Assembly (NCBI RefSeq): GCF_964355755.1
Contig: NC_092672.1
Span: 24,736,501 to 24,800,500, forward strand
Origin: Antedon mediterranea
Lineage: Eukaryota; Echinodermata; Crinoidea; Comatulida; Antedonidae
Direction: 5' to 3'
DNA: 64,000 nucleotides
In this document: positions 34,086 through 46,470 of the stretch, piece by piece
Layout: every line of letters begins with the position of its first letter
Numbering within the stretch: the first letter of the stretch is position 1
Position numbers and translations under genes: made by a program
The notes under the pieces: model-generated
What the model saw: the letters and a program-made list of their open reading frames with translations, nothing else
Database searches by the model: none
Told to the model about the DNA's origin: nothing

Positions 34086-34285
34086 AGGGTGCTACAGAGT
34101 AATAGATAGGAGGAGGAACAGGTAAGGCTGGCCCAGGCTTAGTACAAGTTAGGCTTATAGCTAGCTAGATACTGTTTAGGCATAGCCTACTAGGATCATC
34201 ATAATAGCAGTTTTCATACTGGAATTACGGAAAAAGGTTAAAGGTTTCAAGATGGTTTTAGGCCTGGGGTTAACCATATAATATT

Positions 34286-34920
34286 CGCCGTGGTTAGGAT
34301 TCCGGCACCGGAACTCAACTGCCCAGCGTTAAGGATTCCGACACGCTATTGCGCATGCCCAGAGCGAGGTAATCGGCGACTCTATACTTATCAACAGCGA
34401 TGGATGAAGCAACCACCAAAAGTGGTTGCTTCATTCATATATAAAATTCATATCATTATGAATTATATAAATACATGACTAGTTTTTGATTTTTCATAAC
34501 GCATTATACTGTACATATACAACATGCAATCACAAGTTGATTTGTTGACGGCAGCCACCGCGTGGATGTGAAAAAACTGTTCGGGAAGTCAGGGTCGCAA
34601 CGCTAAAAACAGCATTACGATTCTTAGATAGATACTGATACTTATTAATATCATTATAATTATTTTAACGCGTGGCGTAGTCATATTTTAATTATTAATT
34701 CATGTATGGCATAGGCCAAGTTTCATCCATCGCTCTCTCGCTCGCGCAACGACCATCTAGGCTACAGTAAATCCCTATAACACTCCGACTCTCCGTGGTG
34801 TGGCACTATTATTAGTGCAAGCTATAATTCACTTCCCAGAGCTCTGGGCATGTGCAATAGCGTGTCGGATTCCCTAACGGTGGGCAGTTGAGTTCCGGTG
34901 CCGGAAGCCTAACCACGGCG
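34286..34920. mobile_element. 635-bp inverted-repeat element with 9-bp TATAATATT duplication
   Basis: The ends CGCCGTGGTTAGG and CCTAACCACGGCG begin inverted repeats of about 80 bp (34286-34366; 34841-34920), with CCGGCACCGGAACTCAACTG and GACACGCTATTGC. TATAATATT stands at 34277-34285 and again at 34921-34929, an exact 9-bp target duplication. A 9-bp duplication with long inverted ends is the Mutator (MULE) pattern. There is no transposase, so this is a non-autonomous copy. Confidence 0.88.
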
Positions 34921-34929
34921 TATAATATT

Positions 34930-36215
34930 TATATTATAAATAAAGGAAGTAAATTCATTGGTTAGTGTCAATTAAATATCTTTGTATCAAAATTGATTAA
35001 ATTCACAGCGTTAATGAATGGTGGCACAGAATAGTTAGCTCTTGTTAAGAAAGCTAATTGTAATACTTTACTCTCTGTCCAAATTAGCTATTAAATCAAA
35101 TCAACATCACAGGCAGAATGGCAAAGCATACCAGGTACACACACACTCACATTTCTATTTTTCTAAGGACACAATTACAACTCCTCCACTCCCAAAGACT
35201 TGTAATAAGACTTTTTATGTTGAGCATCTTGTGTATATGTTTGTCTTGTGAACCTAGCTCTGAGGGTCCCTAATGATCAGCAATTGCTGGATGGATCACC
35301 CTCATTAAATATGGTTTTTAAAAAAAATAAAAACTGTAAATCAAGAAAAACAACATAAAAAGTTTGTACATCATTCAACAGTCTGATGGAATATGAATTG
35401 ATGATACAAAATGATTTTAAATATCTTGTCACCTGACCATTGTACAATCTTAGTGAATTCAGTCTTTTATCTCATTTTAATATATCATATAAAGGGTGAT
35501 TAAATCCTCACATATTTTCATAGCCTTTGTCAGCTTATTGGGGTTTGATCATGTCATCTGGACTGATTTCAATAATATTTGTTTTTCTCTTTTATTCTAT
35601 ATCTAGAAAACCATGGCACTTTCAACTTTTAAATCCCAAAAAATAAAAAAATTATTAAAAACACTCAACATGTATAGAATTTGTCAAATTTTATATAAAT
35701 GTTTATTAACATTGTCAATAAGTCAATACAGTAATTGTGTCATATTTGTTGTGATTGTTTGTTATCCAAACATGATCATTTGTATACATTACCTTTTTTT
35801 TATACATCATTAATGATCATAAACAGTTTAAATTTGTAACTTTATCATATTATAGATTTTTCCTCTTTCACTGTAAATGAAAGGATAAAATGCACTTTGT
35901 GAAGAGAAACAAATTAATGTAATAAAATTCACTTAATGAAATAAATTAAATCAATAAATTTAAACTTAGATTACAAATACTGCCAACAGTGTCCCAATAT
36001 TTGAGATCACTTCTTTCTTATAAATAATGCCACCAATGTTAGCTTATTTGTTATCTTTGCTGTTCTATATTTGTAATCAATACAATACTTTTTATGGATT
36101 CTCTTCCTACAGTGTTGAGCCTAATCTAATACTGTTTTACTTAAATTGTACAAAGGGTTCTTAAAGCTTATCCACATGTCTAAATTAGACGGAAGTTTTT
36201 CAATTCAATTGTTAT
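34930..36215. other. AT-rich stretch, no recognised gene
   Basis: Short open frames at 35042-35251 and 35613-35813 show no domain and are of low complexity. I see no splice-bounded ankyrin-like exon here. Confidence 0.4.
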
Positions 36216-36416
36216 TTACAGTTTTGCTGAAAGAAATTGATAGGTTGCAAATTTAAATTGATTTAATAACAATGGAGAGTTACGAATTTGAATTGAGAGA
36301 TTGTTCCAAATGGCTGGAATGACATTAAAAAAGTGAGAAAAGGAAGACAAAGGGATACAGAAAGTGGGGAAATCTGTTCTTTGATTGATAATGTATAAAA
36401 GACGAAAACGTTTCAT
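36216..36416 (-). pseudogene. Relic of a LINE RT C-terminus
   Basis: The minus-strand frame reads RTDFPTFCIPLSSFSHFF, VIPAIWNNLSIQIRNS and LNQFKFATYQFL. This is the extreme C-terminus of a Jockey/CR1-type RT (P-x-IWN-x-L...I+-S...FK). Coding stops at both sides, so it is a 3' fragment. Confidence 0.55.
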
Positions 36417-36420
36417 TATT

Positions 36421-37130
36421 TTGTGCTTTGGCCTATAGAGGACGTTTTTAAGAATTGTATTGTTAATTGGTCAAACATTTTAAAAGATTACTTTTATTTT
36501 GATAAGGAAAACTTGTACTGTTCATATTTATTTTGGAGGGTGTAAGTGAGTGTAGCTATTGTATGACACAAAGTCCAATGTTATTGAACTTCCTTCAATA
36601 CAGACTTGTAAACAATTGACTATTATGTAATTTGCACAATTTGAGCTTTGCTGTCATGTGACTACAATCCCATAAAATCATTAAATTCATTTTGCAGTTA
36701 AGTTAAGTGATGAGTAAAATATAGTACATAAATAAATAAACATTTTAATTGATTAATTTATTCACCATGTGACATGATCAAAAAGAAAAATCAATATGCA
36801 TCTGTAGTATAAGATGCTTTTATTAAAATGTCATTATAGCACACCGCAGAATTGGAAGTAAAGTTTCACAATAGTAAAAAATAGTTGAAATGGAATAAAT
36901 TGAAAAATCTATACAAAATTAACAATTCAGGATAACAAGAAACAAACATGATACAAATAAGATAAAATTCATTTTACATTGACATTACCTTATATTATGA
37001 CCTTTGGATTTTCTATTTATTTTACCTTGTCTTTAACCAATATTACATTTGAAATTGTAGGGCAATGATAAAATCAAAGCAAACATTAAATCATGTGACT
37101 TTGAATACTTGATTGACGCAGACAATTTAT
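36421..37130. other. AT-rich stretch before the minisatellites
   Basis: No gene or repeat recognised. Confidence 0.4.
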
Positions 37131-38396
37131 AACAATTCTTGTCCAGTATTGGTCTTCATTATTTTCTATCTTTAAAAAGTAAAATGTTTACTGTAGAGTA
37201 TTTGTGTTGTAGCTGTTTAACAATTCTTGTCTAGTATTGGTCTTCATTTCATATCTTTAAAAGTAAAATGTTCACTGTAGAGTATTTGTGTTGTAGCTGT
37301 TTAACAATTCTTGTCCAGTATTGGTCTTCATTTCATATCTTTAAAAGTAAAATGTTCATTATAGAGTATTTGTGTTGTAGCTGTTTAACAATTCTTGTCC
37401 AGTATTGGTCTTCATTTCATATCTTTAAAAGTAAAATGTTCATTATAGAGTATTTGTGTTGTAGCTGTTTAACAATTCTTGTCCAGTATTGGTCTTCATT
37501 ATTGCATATCTTTAAAAGTAAAATGTTCATTATAGAGTATTTGTGTTGTAGCTGTTTAACAATTCTTGTCCAGTATTGGTCTTCATTTCATATCTTTAAA
37601 AGTAAAATGTTCATTATAGAGTATTTGTGTTGTAGCTGTTTAACAATTCTTGTCCAGTATTGGTCTTCATTTCATATCTTTAAAAGTAAAATGTTCATTA
37701 TAGAGTATTTGTGTTGTAGCTGTTTAACAATTCTTGTCCAGTATTGGTCTTCATTTCATATCTTTAAAAGTAAAATGTTCATTATAGAGTATTTGTGTTG
37801 TAGCTGTTTAACAATTCTTGTCCAGTATTGGTCTTCATTTCATATCTTTAAAAGTAAAATGTTCATTATAGAGTATTTGTGTTGTAGCTGTTTAACAATT
37901 CTTGTCCAGTATTGGTCTTCATTTCATATCTTTAAAAGTAAAATGTTCATTATAGAGTATTTGTGTTGTAGCTGTTTAACAATTCTTGTCCAGTATTGGT
38001 CTTCATTTCATATCTTTAAAAGTAAAATGTTCATTATAGAGTATTTGTGTTGTAGCTGTTTAACAATTCTTGTCCAGTATTGGTCTTCATTTCATATCTT
38101 TAAAAGTAAAATGTTCATTATAGAGTATTTGTGTTGTAGCTGTTTAACAATTCATGTCTAGTATTGGTCTTCATTTCATATCTTTAAAGTAAAATGTTCA
38201 TTATAGAGTATTTGTGTTGTAGCTGTTTAACAATTCATGTCTAGTATTGGTCTTCATTTCATGTCTTTAAAAGTAAAATGTTCATTATAGAGTATTTGTG
38301 TTGTAGTAGCTGTTTAACAATTCTTGTCCAGTATTGGTCTTCACTATTTCATGTCTTTAAAAGTAAAATGTTCATTATAGAGTATTTGTGTTGTAG
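37131..38396 (+). repeat. 84-bp minisatellite, about 15 copies
   Basis: Unit: AACAATTCTTGTCCAGTATT, GGTCTTCATTTCATATC, TTTAAAAGTAAAATGTTC, ATTATAGAGTATTTGTGTTG, TAGCTGTTT. Central copies are nearly identical; outer copies carry GTCTAG for GTCCAG and small insertions. Because 84 is a multiple of three and the unit lacks a stop in one frame, a 297-codon repetitive frame (37268-38161) runs through it. It has no known domain and I do not call it a gene. It lies upstream of the first ankyrin exon. Confidence 0.95.
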
Positions 38397-38685
38397 GTGT
38401 TTGTCATGTTGGTTTACCTGCTTGTCTGTACATTCTATTAGTATGTTAAACATTTTGTACAGTAAAGAGTTAAGTTGTATATTTTACCCAGTTGTTTCTT
38501 GTCTTTATTGAAAATGATACTTTAATATCAGTGGTACTGGTGTCACACAGTGCATCCAAAAAGAATATACAAAAACAACAAAAGTAATTAAATGAACAAA
38601 TTAAAACAACATTAAATGTACATTAAACTTTTAAACTTCTAAACTTCTTATACATTTTTTAGTGAATTTATTTGTTCCTTTCTAA

Positions 38686-40321
38686 CTAATAAAGTATCAA
38701 ATACATTCTACAGTATTGTTTTATACCTGTTATATCATGTTGGTTTATCTGTGGCTTTCTATTTAATCAAGTGTAATACAGTATTGTTCATACCTGTTAT
38801 ATCATGTTGGTTTATCTGTGGCTTTCTATTTAATAAAGTGTATCAAATACAGTATTGTTTTATACCTGTTTGTTATATCATGTTGGTTTATCTGTGGCTT
38901 TCTGTTTAATAAAGTGTAATACAGTATTGTTTTATACCTGTTATATCATGTTGGTTTATCTGTGGCTTTCTGTTTAATAAAGTGTAATACAGTATTGTTT
39001 TATACCTGTTATATCATGTTGGTTTATCTGTGGCTTTCTATTTAATAAAGTGTATCAAATACAGTATTGTTTTATACCTGTTATATCATGTTGGTTTATC
39101 TGTGGCTTTCTATTTAATAAAGTGTATCAAATACAGTATTGTTTTTTACCTGTTATATCATGTTGGTTTATCTATGGCTTTCTATTTAATAAAGTGTAAT
39201 ACAGTATTGTTTCATACCTGTTATATCATGTTGGTTTATCTGTGGCTTTCTATTTAATAAAGTGTATCAAATACAGTATTGTTTTATACCTGTTATATCA
39301 TGTTGGTTTATCTATGGCTTTCTATTTAATAAAGTGTAATACAGTATTGTTTTATACCTGTTATATCATGTTGGTTTATGTGTGCCTTTCTATTTAATAA
39401 AGTGTAATACAGTATTGTTTCATACCTGTTATATCATGTTGGTTTATCTGTGGCTTTCTATTTAATAAAGTGTATCAAATACAGTATTGTTTTATACCTG
39501 TTATATCATGTTGGTTTATCTATGGCTTTCTATTTAATAAAGTGTATCAAATACAGTATTGTTTTATACCTGTTATATCATGTTGGTTTATCTATGGCTT
39601 TCTATTTAATAAAGTGTATCAAATACAGTATTGTTTTATACCTGTTATATCATGTTGGTTTATCTGTGCCTTTCTATTTAATAAAGTGTATCAAATACAG
39701 TATTGTTTTATACCTGTTATATCATGTTGGTTTATCTGTGGCTTTCTATTTAATAAAGTGTAATACAGTATTGTTTTATACCTGTTATATCATGTTGGTT
39801 TATCTGTGGCTTTCTATTTAATAAAGTGTATCAAATACAGTATTGTTTTATACCTGTTATATCATGTTGGTTTATCTATGGCTTTCTATTTAATAAAGTG
39901 TATCAAATACAGTATTGTTTTATACCTGTTATATCATGTTGGTTTATCTATGGCTTTCTATTTAATAAAGTGTATCAAATACAGTATTGTTTTATACCTG
40001 TTATATCATGTTGGTTTATCTGTGCCTTTCTATTTAATAAAGTGTATCAAATACAGTATTGTTTTATACCTGTTATATCATGTTGGTTTATCTGTGGCTT
40101 TCTATTTAATAAAGTGTAATACAGTATTGTTTTATACCTGTTATATCATGTTGGTTTATCTGTGGCTTTCTATTTAATAAAGTGTAATACAGTATTGTTT
40201 TATACCTGTTATATCATGTTGGTTTATCTGTGGCTTTCTATTTAATAAAGTGTATCAAATACAGTATTGTTTTTAACTCTTATATTATGTTGGTTAGTCT
40301 ATCTATTTTAATAAACTGTGT
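38686..40321 (+). repeat. 72/68-bp minisatellite with higher-order structure, about 23 copies
   Basis: Unit: AATACAGTATTGTTTTATAC, CTGTTATATCATGTTGG, TTTATCTGTGGCTTTC, TATTTAATAAAGTGTATCA; a variant lacks TCAA (68 bp). Four 72-bp units plus one 68-bp unit form a 356-bp block that occurs twice in succession, 39450-39805 and 39806-40161. Repeated open frames are by-products of the 72-bp period. Confidence 0.95.
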
Positions 40322-41740
40322 CAAACATGATGTAAAGTAACTTTTTGTTTGGTTCATCTGTTGTCCCTGCCTGTTGTTTGAACTTAGACTACATTAATCT
40401 AATAACCTTTGCCTTAGTTTACTGTTTGTTTGTCACCCTGTTATTCCCCTTAGTAATATCATATCTGATCAACTTATAGCAAATATTAAACCAGGCTTTG
40501 TTGCACTATTGTAGCATTAAATATAGTAGGTTTATTTATATACTTTTTTTAACACTCTGAAATTCACAGTACACTTTTTTTCAGTTTGTCTTCTGTCTTT
40601 ATACAATTTTGTTAAAATATTATTATTAACCAAAGTACAAAATAGTATATAATTTACTTTGTTATTATTTAAACCCAAAATTGTTGTTTTAAAAATAATA
40701 TTAAATCTTTTGTCAGAATGTCTTATTAGAAGTTTTTATTTAAATCTCAACTCCGTATTTTTATTTTAAAACAAGCTAATTTATTATTATATCTGACCAA
40801 TAATTGTCTTCACTATTGCTGAAGCCAGAGTAGTTAGATTGTTGTGCTTTTCTTCTCAGTGCAGTCAAAATTGTTTGTGCCGCTGCCTCCATGTTGTAAC
40901 CATTATCTTAGTTTAAGAAACAATAATCTCTTAAATGTACCCTTTTGTAAAACTAAGTATGGAAATATTCCAGTTCCTGTAATTACTAATATCATTAATA
41001 ATGTTTATTTTAATGATTCATTGTATGAACCTCGTCTCATTTAATGTTGTATTAGAGTATTTTGTCTAATTCCAAGTAAAAATATATAATTGTATTTTTA
41101 CAAGACCTTAATCAGTCATTATTAGGGTTTACCTGGCGTACCTTGATACACCTTGTTTGCTTTACCTAAAATGGTAATTCACGTTGGTTTGTAGTTCTAA
41201 TCAACTATATGATAAAAACAAAGCAAACACTAAGTCACGCTATGTTGTAATTTGTATAGAATCCATTGAATTGCACTGGTTATCATTATATAAATAATGA
41301 TATAAAAGTGTTTGGTCTTCTGTACAACAACCACTTGCATTCAACTTCTGAAGAGGAAACGTTGCATATTTTGGATTTATTTTATTTTAGCATTACCACT
41401 GTAAGTGTATGTAGTACTTGTACATTGGATTTTATATTTACTCTATTTCAACATCATGTTATAACATTATTTGATAGAGAAAGCATTAGTTGAAGAAATT
41501 GTTGATAGAGGAGACATTGGATTATATATTTAATCTATTTCAACATCATATTAAAAAAAATTAATTTCTATAAAAATATGTGTACAAAATTAATGTAAAA
41601 ACAAAATTTAAGACAAGAAGAAAAAAAAAACTTATAAACATGGAATCTACAGTATGTTGTTGTCTATGTTTACTAAGTATATGTATTTTAATGAAAAATG
41701 TAACTGAATGCATATTGATCTATATGTTTTATTTCATTAG
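40322..41740. other. Non-coding stretch, probably intron upstream of the ankyrin exon
   Basis: AT-rich. The 66-codon frame at 40844-41044 contains LNVPFCKTKYGN, faintly like a LINE RT C-terminus, but the expected SxxGxxLWNxLP does not follow. Nothing else is recognised. Confidence 0.4.
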
Positions 41741-41815
41741 ATTACAGAGGAAAAAACTGCTGAAGAAATTTGCCAATTCATGGCTAGCAACAATGCTGTC
41801 AACATCCAGAACCAG
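41741..41815 (+). CDS. Ankyrin-repeat protein, internal exon (75 bp, phase 0)
   Basis: After an acceptor TTTATTTCATTAG the frame reads ITEEKTAEEICQFMASNNAV and NIQNQ, then a donor CAG|GTATAC. This is the second helix and loop of an ankyrin repeat: EICQFM...AVNIQNQ aligns with TICQQVLEGGADVNMQNK of the exon at 62691, with one residue missing in the G-A-D loop. The first helix with its TPLHxAA motif would come from the previous exon, which I could not find. The exon ends exactly at a repeat boundary. Ankyrin repeats mediate protein binding; nothing in this piece tells which protein family it is. Confidence 0.6.
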
Positions 41816-42820
41816 GTATACATCAATTTGTTTTCCTTTGTAATGAATTTGATAATACAACCTTAAATTACATGACACTAATTAAAGTGCATCAATACTA
41901 ATTTGTTTTTAGTATCTGCTATAAGTGTTCTCTCGTTGCATATTTGCAGATAACATTCACACTGATTGTTAAAAGAATCATATTTTTTTTCTCAATATAA
42001 TAATGTTTCATCTCTTAAGCAGTTTTAGTGTTAAAAAGTATATTGTGTGTTTATATCTTATCTTAGCTGTATGTTAGATGGTTTGTCAATATAATTTAGT
42101 ACATTAGTCTTTCAGTACAATTTGCTTAGACAATTTGATTGGCTAATACCGGATTTTAATAATGGCTTGGTAACTCAATCCCCTGTAATTGTAATTAATT
42201 TGAGAATCTGAACAATGATATAATTATTCATCTGTTGGACAAATAACTAAACAAACTTTTATTAACATAGAGTAGTAGAAATATATACTTTTCATTTATT
42301 AAACTTTATCACTAAAAGAAAAATGCAAGGCACAAGGCAGCAAAAAAAAAAAGTGATGAACAGGTGGCAAGCATTTCTATCCACATGAGACCCCTTATAA
42401 ATAACAAAATATAAAAACACAAACATTGGTTTCGATTAAATAAAATAAAAATAAAAATAGCTGAAATGATTCTATTTTCAGTTTCATATACATTGCTGAT
42501 AGCATACACCTCAATCATCAAATTTTTTAAAGTTAAATGGTATTATAGTCAGTATGTTTTTATAAATTGATAACGTTCAATAGAATACTCATAACACATT
42601 TCATAGCATAAACTTCTTTTGAATATTTAACTGTATTTTAGTATTAGGCAGGTTAGATAACAGCACTAACAATTGTTGATATAAGTTTAAAACAAAAAAA
42701 AATGTACATTTAAAAAAAATAAGTTGTGAATATGAATACACGTCTATCATCAACCTTCATCTTGATTCCTTTGCTCTTTATAATTTGATATTTCTAGATT
42801 AAAATAAATGATATATCTAT

Positions 42821-43008
42821 GCTGAAATGAAAGGTTGTGAGGATTACCCTGTACTTTTGATAGAAGGGCTGAAATGAAAGGTTGTGAGGATTACCCGGTA
42901 CTTTTGATAGAAGGGCTGAAATGAAAGGTTGTGAGGATTACCCAGTACTTTAGATAGAAGGGCTGAAATGAAAGGTTGTGAGGATTACCCGGTACTTTTG
43001 ATAGAATT
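42821..43008 (+). repeat. 47-bp minisatellite, four copies
   Basis: GCTGAAATGAAAGGTTGTGA followed by GGATTACCCGGTACTTTTG and ATAGAAGG starts at 42821, 42868, 42915 and 42962 with one or two substitutions per copy. Confidence 0.95.
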
Positions 43009-44699
43009 AGGGCTGAAATTAAAGCAGTTTCAATTTTCATTTCTTCTTTAAAAAAATGAAAATAAAATTTGTCATATCTAATTTAAATTAAGATATTATG
43101 ACAAAATATGTATTACATATACACACACATTTTATACATATTGTTGGTGGTACTGTATATTGTTCTGTATTTTTTTAAGATCCTAGGTTGTTTAAATTTA
43201 ACCAATCAGCATATCATAGTTAAAATTATTTGAGTTGCTCCTACAGCCTTGTGTTAAATGTTAGTTGAAACCATTGTTATAATTGGAAATCTTTTGGTTT
43301 AGGAACCAAATCCAAGCCTATTAAATTATTAAATTAGTAAAAGGCCACATAACAAAACAAAACTTGTTTATCGTCCTCTGCCCTCCTAGATTTTTGGCTT
43401 TCCTCTGGTGTATTTTTTTTTTGGTAAACAGTTATGAGAAAAAAATTTAATTTAATTGAAGCTTAACATTATTGTGATTATAATCAAGAAATTGCACTAA
43501 CTTTTCCTATTTCTACATCCTAAACTACTTTTTTATTTTTCTACCATCATACCTTTTATATTTTTCTCCTTTATTTATTATACGATATCAACAGCATTAC
43601 ACGCGTACATCGTAACGCGAGCATTTCATTCTACGCACTTTTATCGAACATAATTTAAACCAAATCATACATACAATGATAAGACATTAACCGATTCCGT
43701 TTAAAACCAGTTTAAGGTCAACATTTAAAATTTAAATTAATTTATGTTTCTATCCACTCTACCATTTTCATATAAAGATATTGTGGAACCACGTCAGGTC
43801 AAGTTCAATATTGAATATCGAAACGTGGCAGGCTGAAGGCGCTTGACCTTTGACAAGATCACCTAAAATTTATAAATTTAAACTTACGATACTTAGTATT
43901 ATATATTTAGGAATAGCCGCTCCATAATCTCTTTGCTTTTCTTCCTTATATCTATATTTTATTTTTTTCAATTTATACTAACAAATATCTTTTTATTAAT
44001 ATTATAATCATGACAATAAATATTTAAAAAATACATATAAAATAATATTTAACGCATAATATAAAGTCTAGGATAATTAATTGATATACAAAATCATTAC
44101 ACCCAACTACTATCTTTATCTCCTTGTGCGGAACATCATTTGAATAATAGAACAAGTCACACATCTACACATAATCAAACATCGTATACTCTATCCCTAC
44201 TCCACATCCCTACTCTATCAGACACTATTGCAACATGAAAATAAGTATGATGGTTTATGTGAAATAGTACAACACACACTATTATTCAGCTCTATACTAA
44301 ATTGATTTTAAATAATTATAATCTTTCAGATGATTAAGTTCTACATTATCATTCATATTCATTCAAATATTGCCTATTTTTCTCTCTTTTAAAAATAGAT
44401 TACTTTTTAAAGGCACATAATTTAACTCATCAGCTTTTGTATTTTTGTTATATATATATGAAAGAACAGATTTCACACAGCAGTTTGAAATGGTGGGCCC
44501 ATACAAACAATTTAATTGTCCACTTCTAAAATGTACCATAACATTTAAACAAATTGATAAAACCTAACCACTTTTAAATAAAACAGCCTAAAACATGGTA
44601 GAACACTGAAGGCCTTTTGCCACTTCTCCACCACCAGTTGCTGAGGCCGTTGTTCAAACTCTGTCACAAACCCCTTTTTCCCCTCCCTATTTGTCAAGG
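43009..44699. other. AT-rich intronic stretch, no gene recognised
   Basis: Apart from a CpG-bearing patch near 43600-43640 and a GGTCAAG/CTTGACC pair near 43795-43850, nothing is recognised. GGCTGGATCCGCCTCTGG at 44698 resembles the GATCCGCCACTG end of the element at 55345-56473 and may be the right end of a related transposon. Confidence 0.4.
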
Positions 44700-44990
44700 C
44701 TGGATCCGCCTCTGGGATTTATTAACAATTTTGTTGATATGATCATCCCAACATACCGTAAGTCTGATGCTATTTTGACACCAAGTTTTGTTTGCGTTTT
44801 CTCAAAGATACAACCATTCAACTGATCAAAATATGTGATGATATGTTTAGAACGTGATATGGAAATAATTTGAAAATTAATTTCCCATGTTACTCCATTG
44901 AATAAGAACATCAATGTACATCTGAGGGAAATGACAGTCATCAATGTTATTGACTGACTTGTAACATTTTCCTTATATAAAATATACGTC
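44700..44990 (-). pseudogene. Relic of a LINE reverse transcriptase (thumb region)
   Basis: On the minus strand one frame reads ISISRSKHIITYFDQLNGCI and KTQTKLGVKIASDLR; after a frameshift another gives WDDHINKIVNKS. Together this is the RT segment LNGxxLExxxxxKxLGVxIxxDLxWxxHIxxI. It ends at the GGCTGGATCCGCC block. Old and non-functional. Confidence 0.6.
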
Positions 44991-45730
44991 ATGAACCAAT
45001 CATGGAAATGAATTTAGACACAAACTACTTGTGGTAGTTATCAACATGTTGACCATATCAGCTCAAGCTCTGTGTTGTACAGGGAATAATTTCGCCATGG
45101 TAGCATAGCAAAAAGCTATACAAAACAACCTTTTTGCTACACATTTCTACAATTGTGTAGCAAAAAATACAATACAAAACTATGTTTCTTGACTAAAAAA
45201 TCAGTTTGATTAGCAATTTTGCTAAACAAAGTTTTCAAATTTTCCCTGTTGTATACACAAGGATGTCACCAGCATGTCATGAGTGGTGGTCAGCGACCCT
45301 CCCCCCCCCCCAAAAAGGGCTTCATAAAGGTAAAAAAAAATGCATTTCGTAGACAACCCTACAATGTTTTTTATGAGGTAACAAGTGTGCAAAAGTAATG
45401 AGTCAATTTTAACTGACGGAGGACCAAGTTGTAAATTACTCTGAAGCATTTATTATTTATCGTAATCGTTTTCTTCGGGGTGTTTTTTATCTACTCGACT
45501 GACGGCGAATATATAAATAAATTGAAATTTCCCACGGTAGATACATGATGGCACCACACGGTGAACCACAATGAACTAGTAGTAGTAAATAGGCTTAGGC
45601 CAACTTCTAAAAATAAAACGTCCAGTCGAACCAGAAACTATGCCGACAACAAAAGATCGTTAACATTCTAAATATAGTTATCGGAACGTCGATCGCGCAC
45701 AGACCTAGAATTTTGTTTTTCATATTACGG
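44991..45730. other. Intronic stretch with a C11 run
   Basis: AGCGACCCTCCCCCCCCCCC at about 45300 resembles the poly-C subterminal region of the elements at 54636 and 55345. No full copy is visible. Nothing else is recognised. Confidence 0.4.
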
Positions 45731-45787
45731 TGTTCTAAAATTTTAGGTACCCCCGTAACTGAGTGTACCCCCTATTGAATTACAACA
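45731..45787 (+). repeat. Diverged satellite monomer outside the left arm
   Basis: TGTTCTAAAATTTTAGGTAC, CCCCGTAACTGAGTGTACCC and CCTATTGAATTACAA correspond to GTCTAGAATATTAGGTACC, CGTGACAGATTGCACCCCC and TATATTATAACA of the array. The same diverged version recurs inverted at 60795-60849. A shorter fragment (GTACCCCGTGACAATGCACC) lies at about 45901. Confidence 0.85.
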
Positions 45788-46470
45788 GTAATACGTTGCA
45801 TGCTCCGCCTACTTTATGTTTATTCAACGAATTTTATGCATCACTAACTCTCGCTTCTTTTCCGGGATACAGAATATTTTAGCTTATTAAAAATTTTCAG
45901 TACCCCGTGACAATGCACCCCCTACTCTACGTATTATAAAGTTTTGTCTACGTACTCTCACTTGCACTGATGAAGGGGTAGTGTTTTCCAAAAGCTCTGC
46001 TAAGTGTTCAGGCTGTTTTAATTTATCGTTTTGATTTAGCTTTTTCTTTATTTTATTTTGTATCCAGAGATCCTGTCACTGAAACCCACAACAATTCAGT
46101 AATTGTCTTTGTATTATATAACTCGATCCTTGGACTATACACTTATTATGCCTATGATTATTCATTATTATTATTTATTTATTAATAATGAAGTCATGGC
46201 CTGTATACGGGCCTGTATACTACGGTTATATACTGTTTATTTTTCATATGAATCAATGATTTTGATTTGAATGTTCATAACCGTTCTAAGCACCCTAGCG
46301 CTCTCCTAATTTTATCTATAATATATTTATTTAATCTCAAGTTGTTTTAGGCCCATATAACATTATGTTTAGTTGTCTTATGATTATTTTACGAAGGAAA
46401 ACGGACACACGCCAATTGAACAGGAACACAAGCCCAAAACACCGGGCATTATGCACCAAAAATAAATCAC

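Noticed and set aside
39450-40177. Repetitive 123-codon frames (MAFYLIKC... units) as genes
   Set aside because: They follow from the 72-bp period of the minisatellite; no start context, splice site or domain supports them.
40844-41044. A 66-codon frame with LNVPFCKTKYGN as a LINE C-terminus
   Set aside because: The characteristic GxxLWNxLP stretch that should follow is missing, so the likeness is too short.
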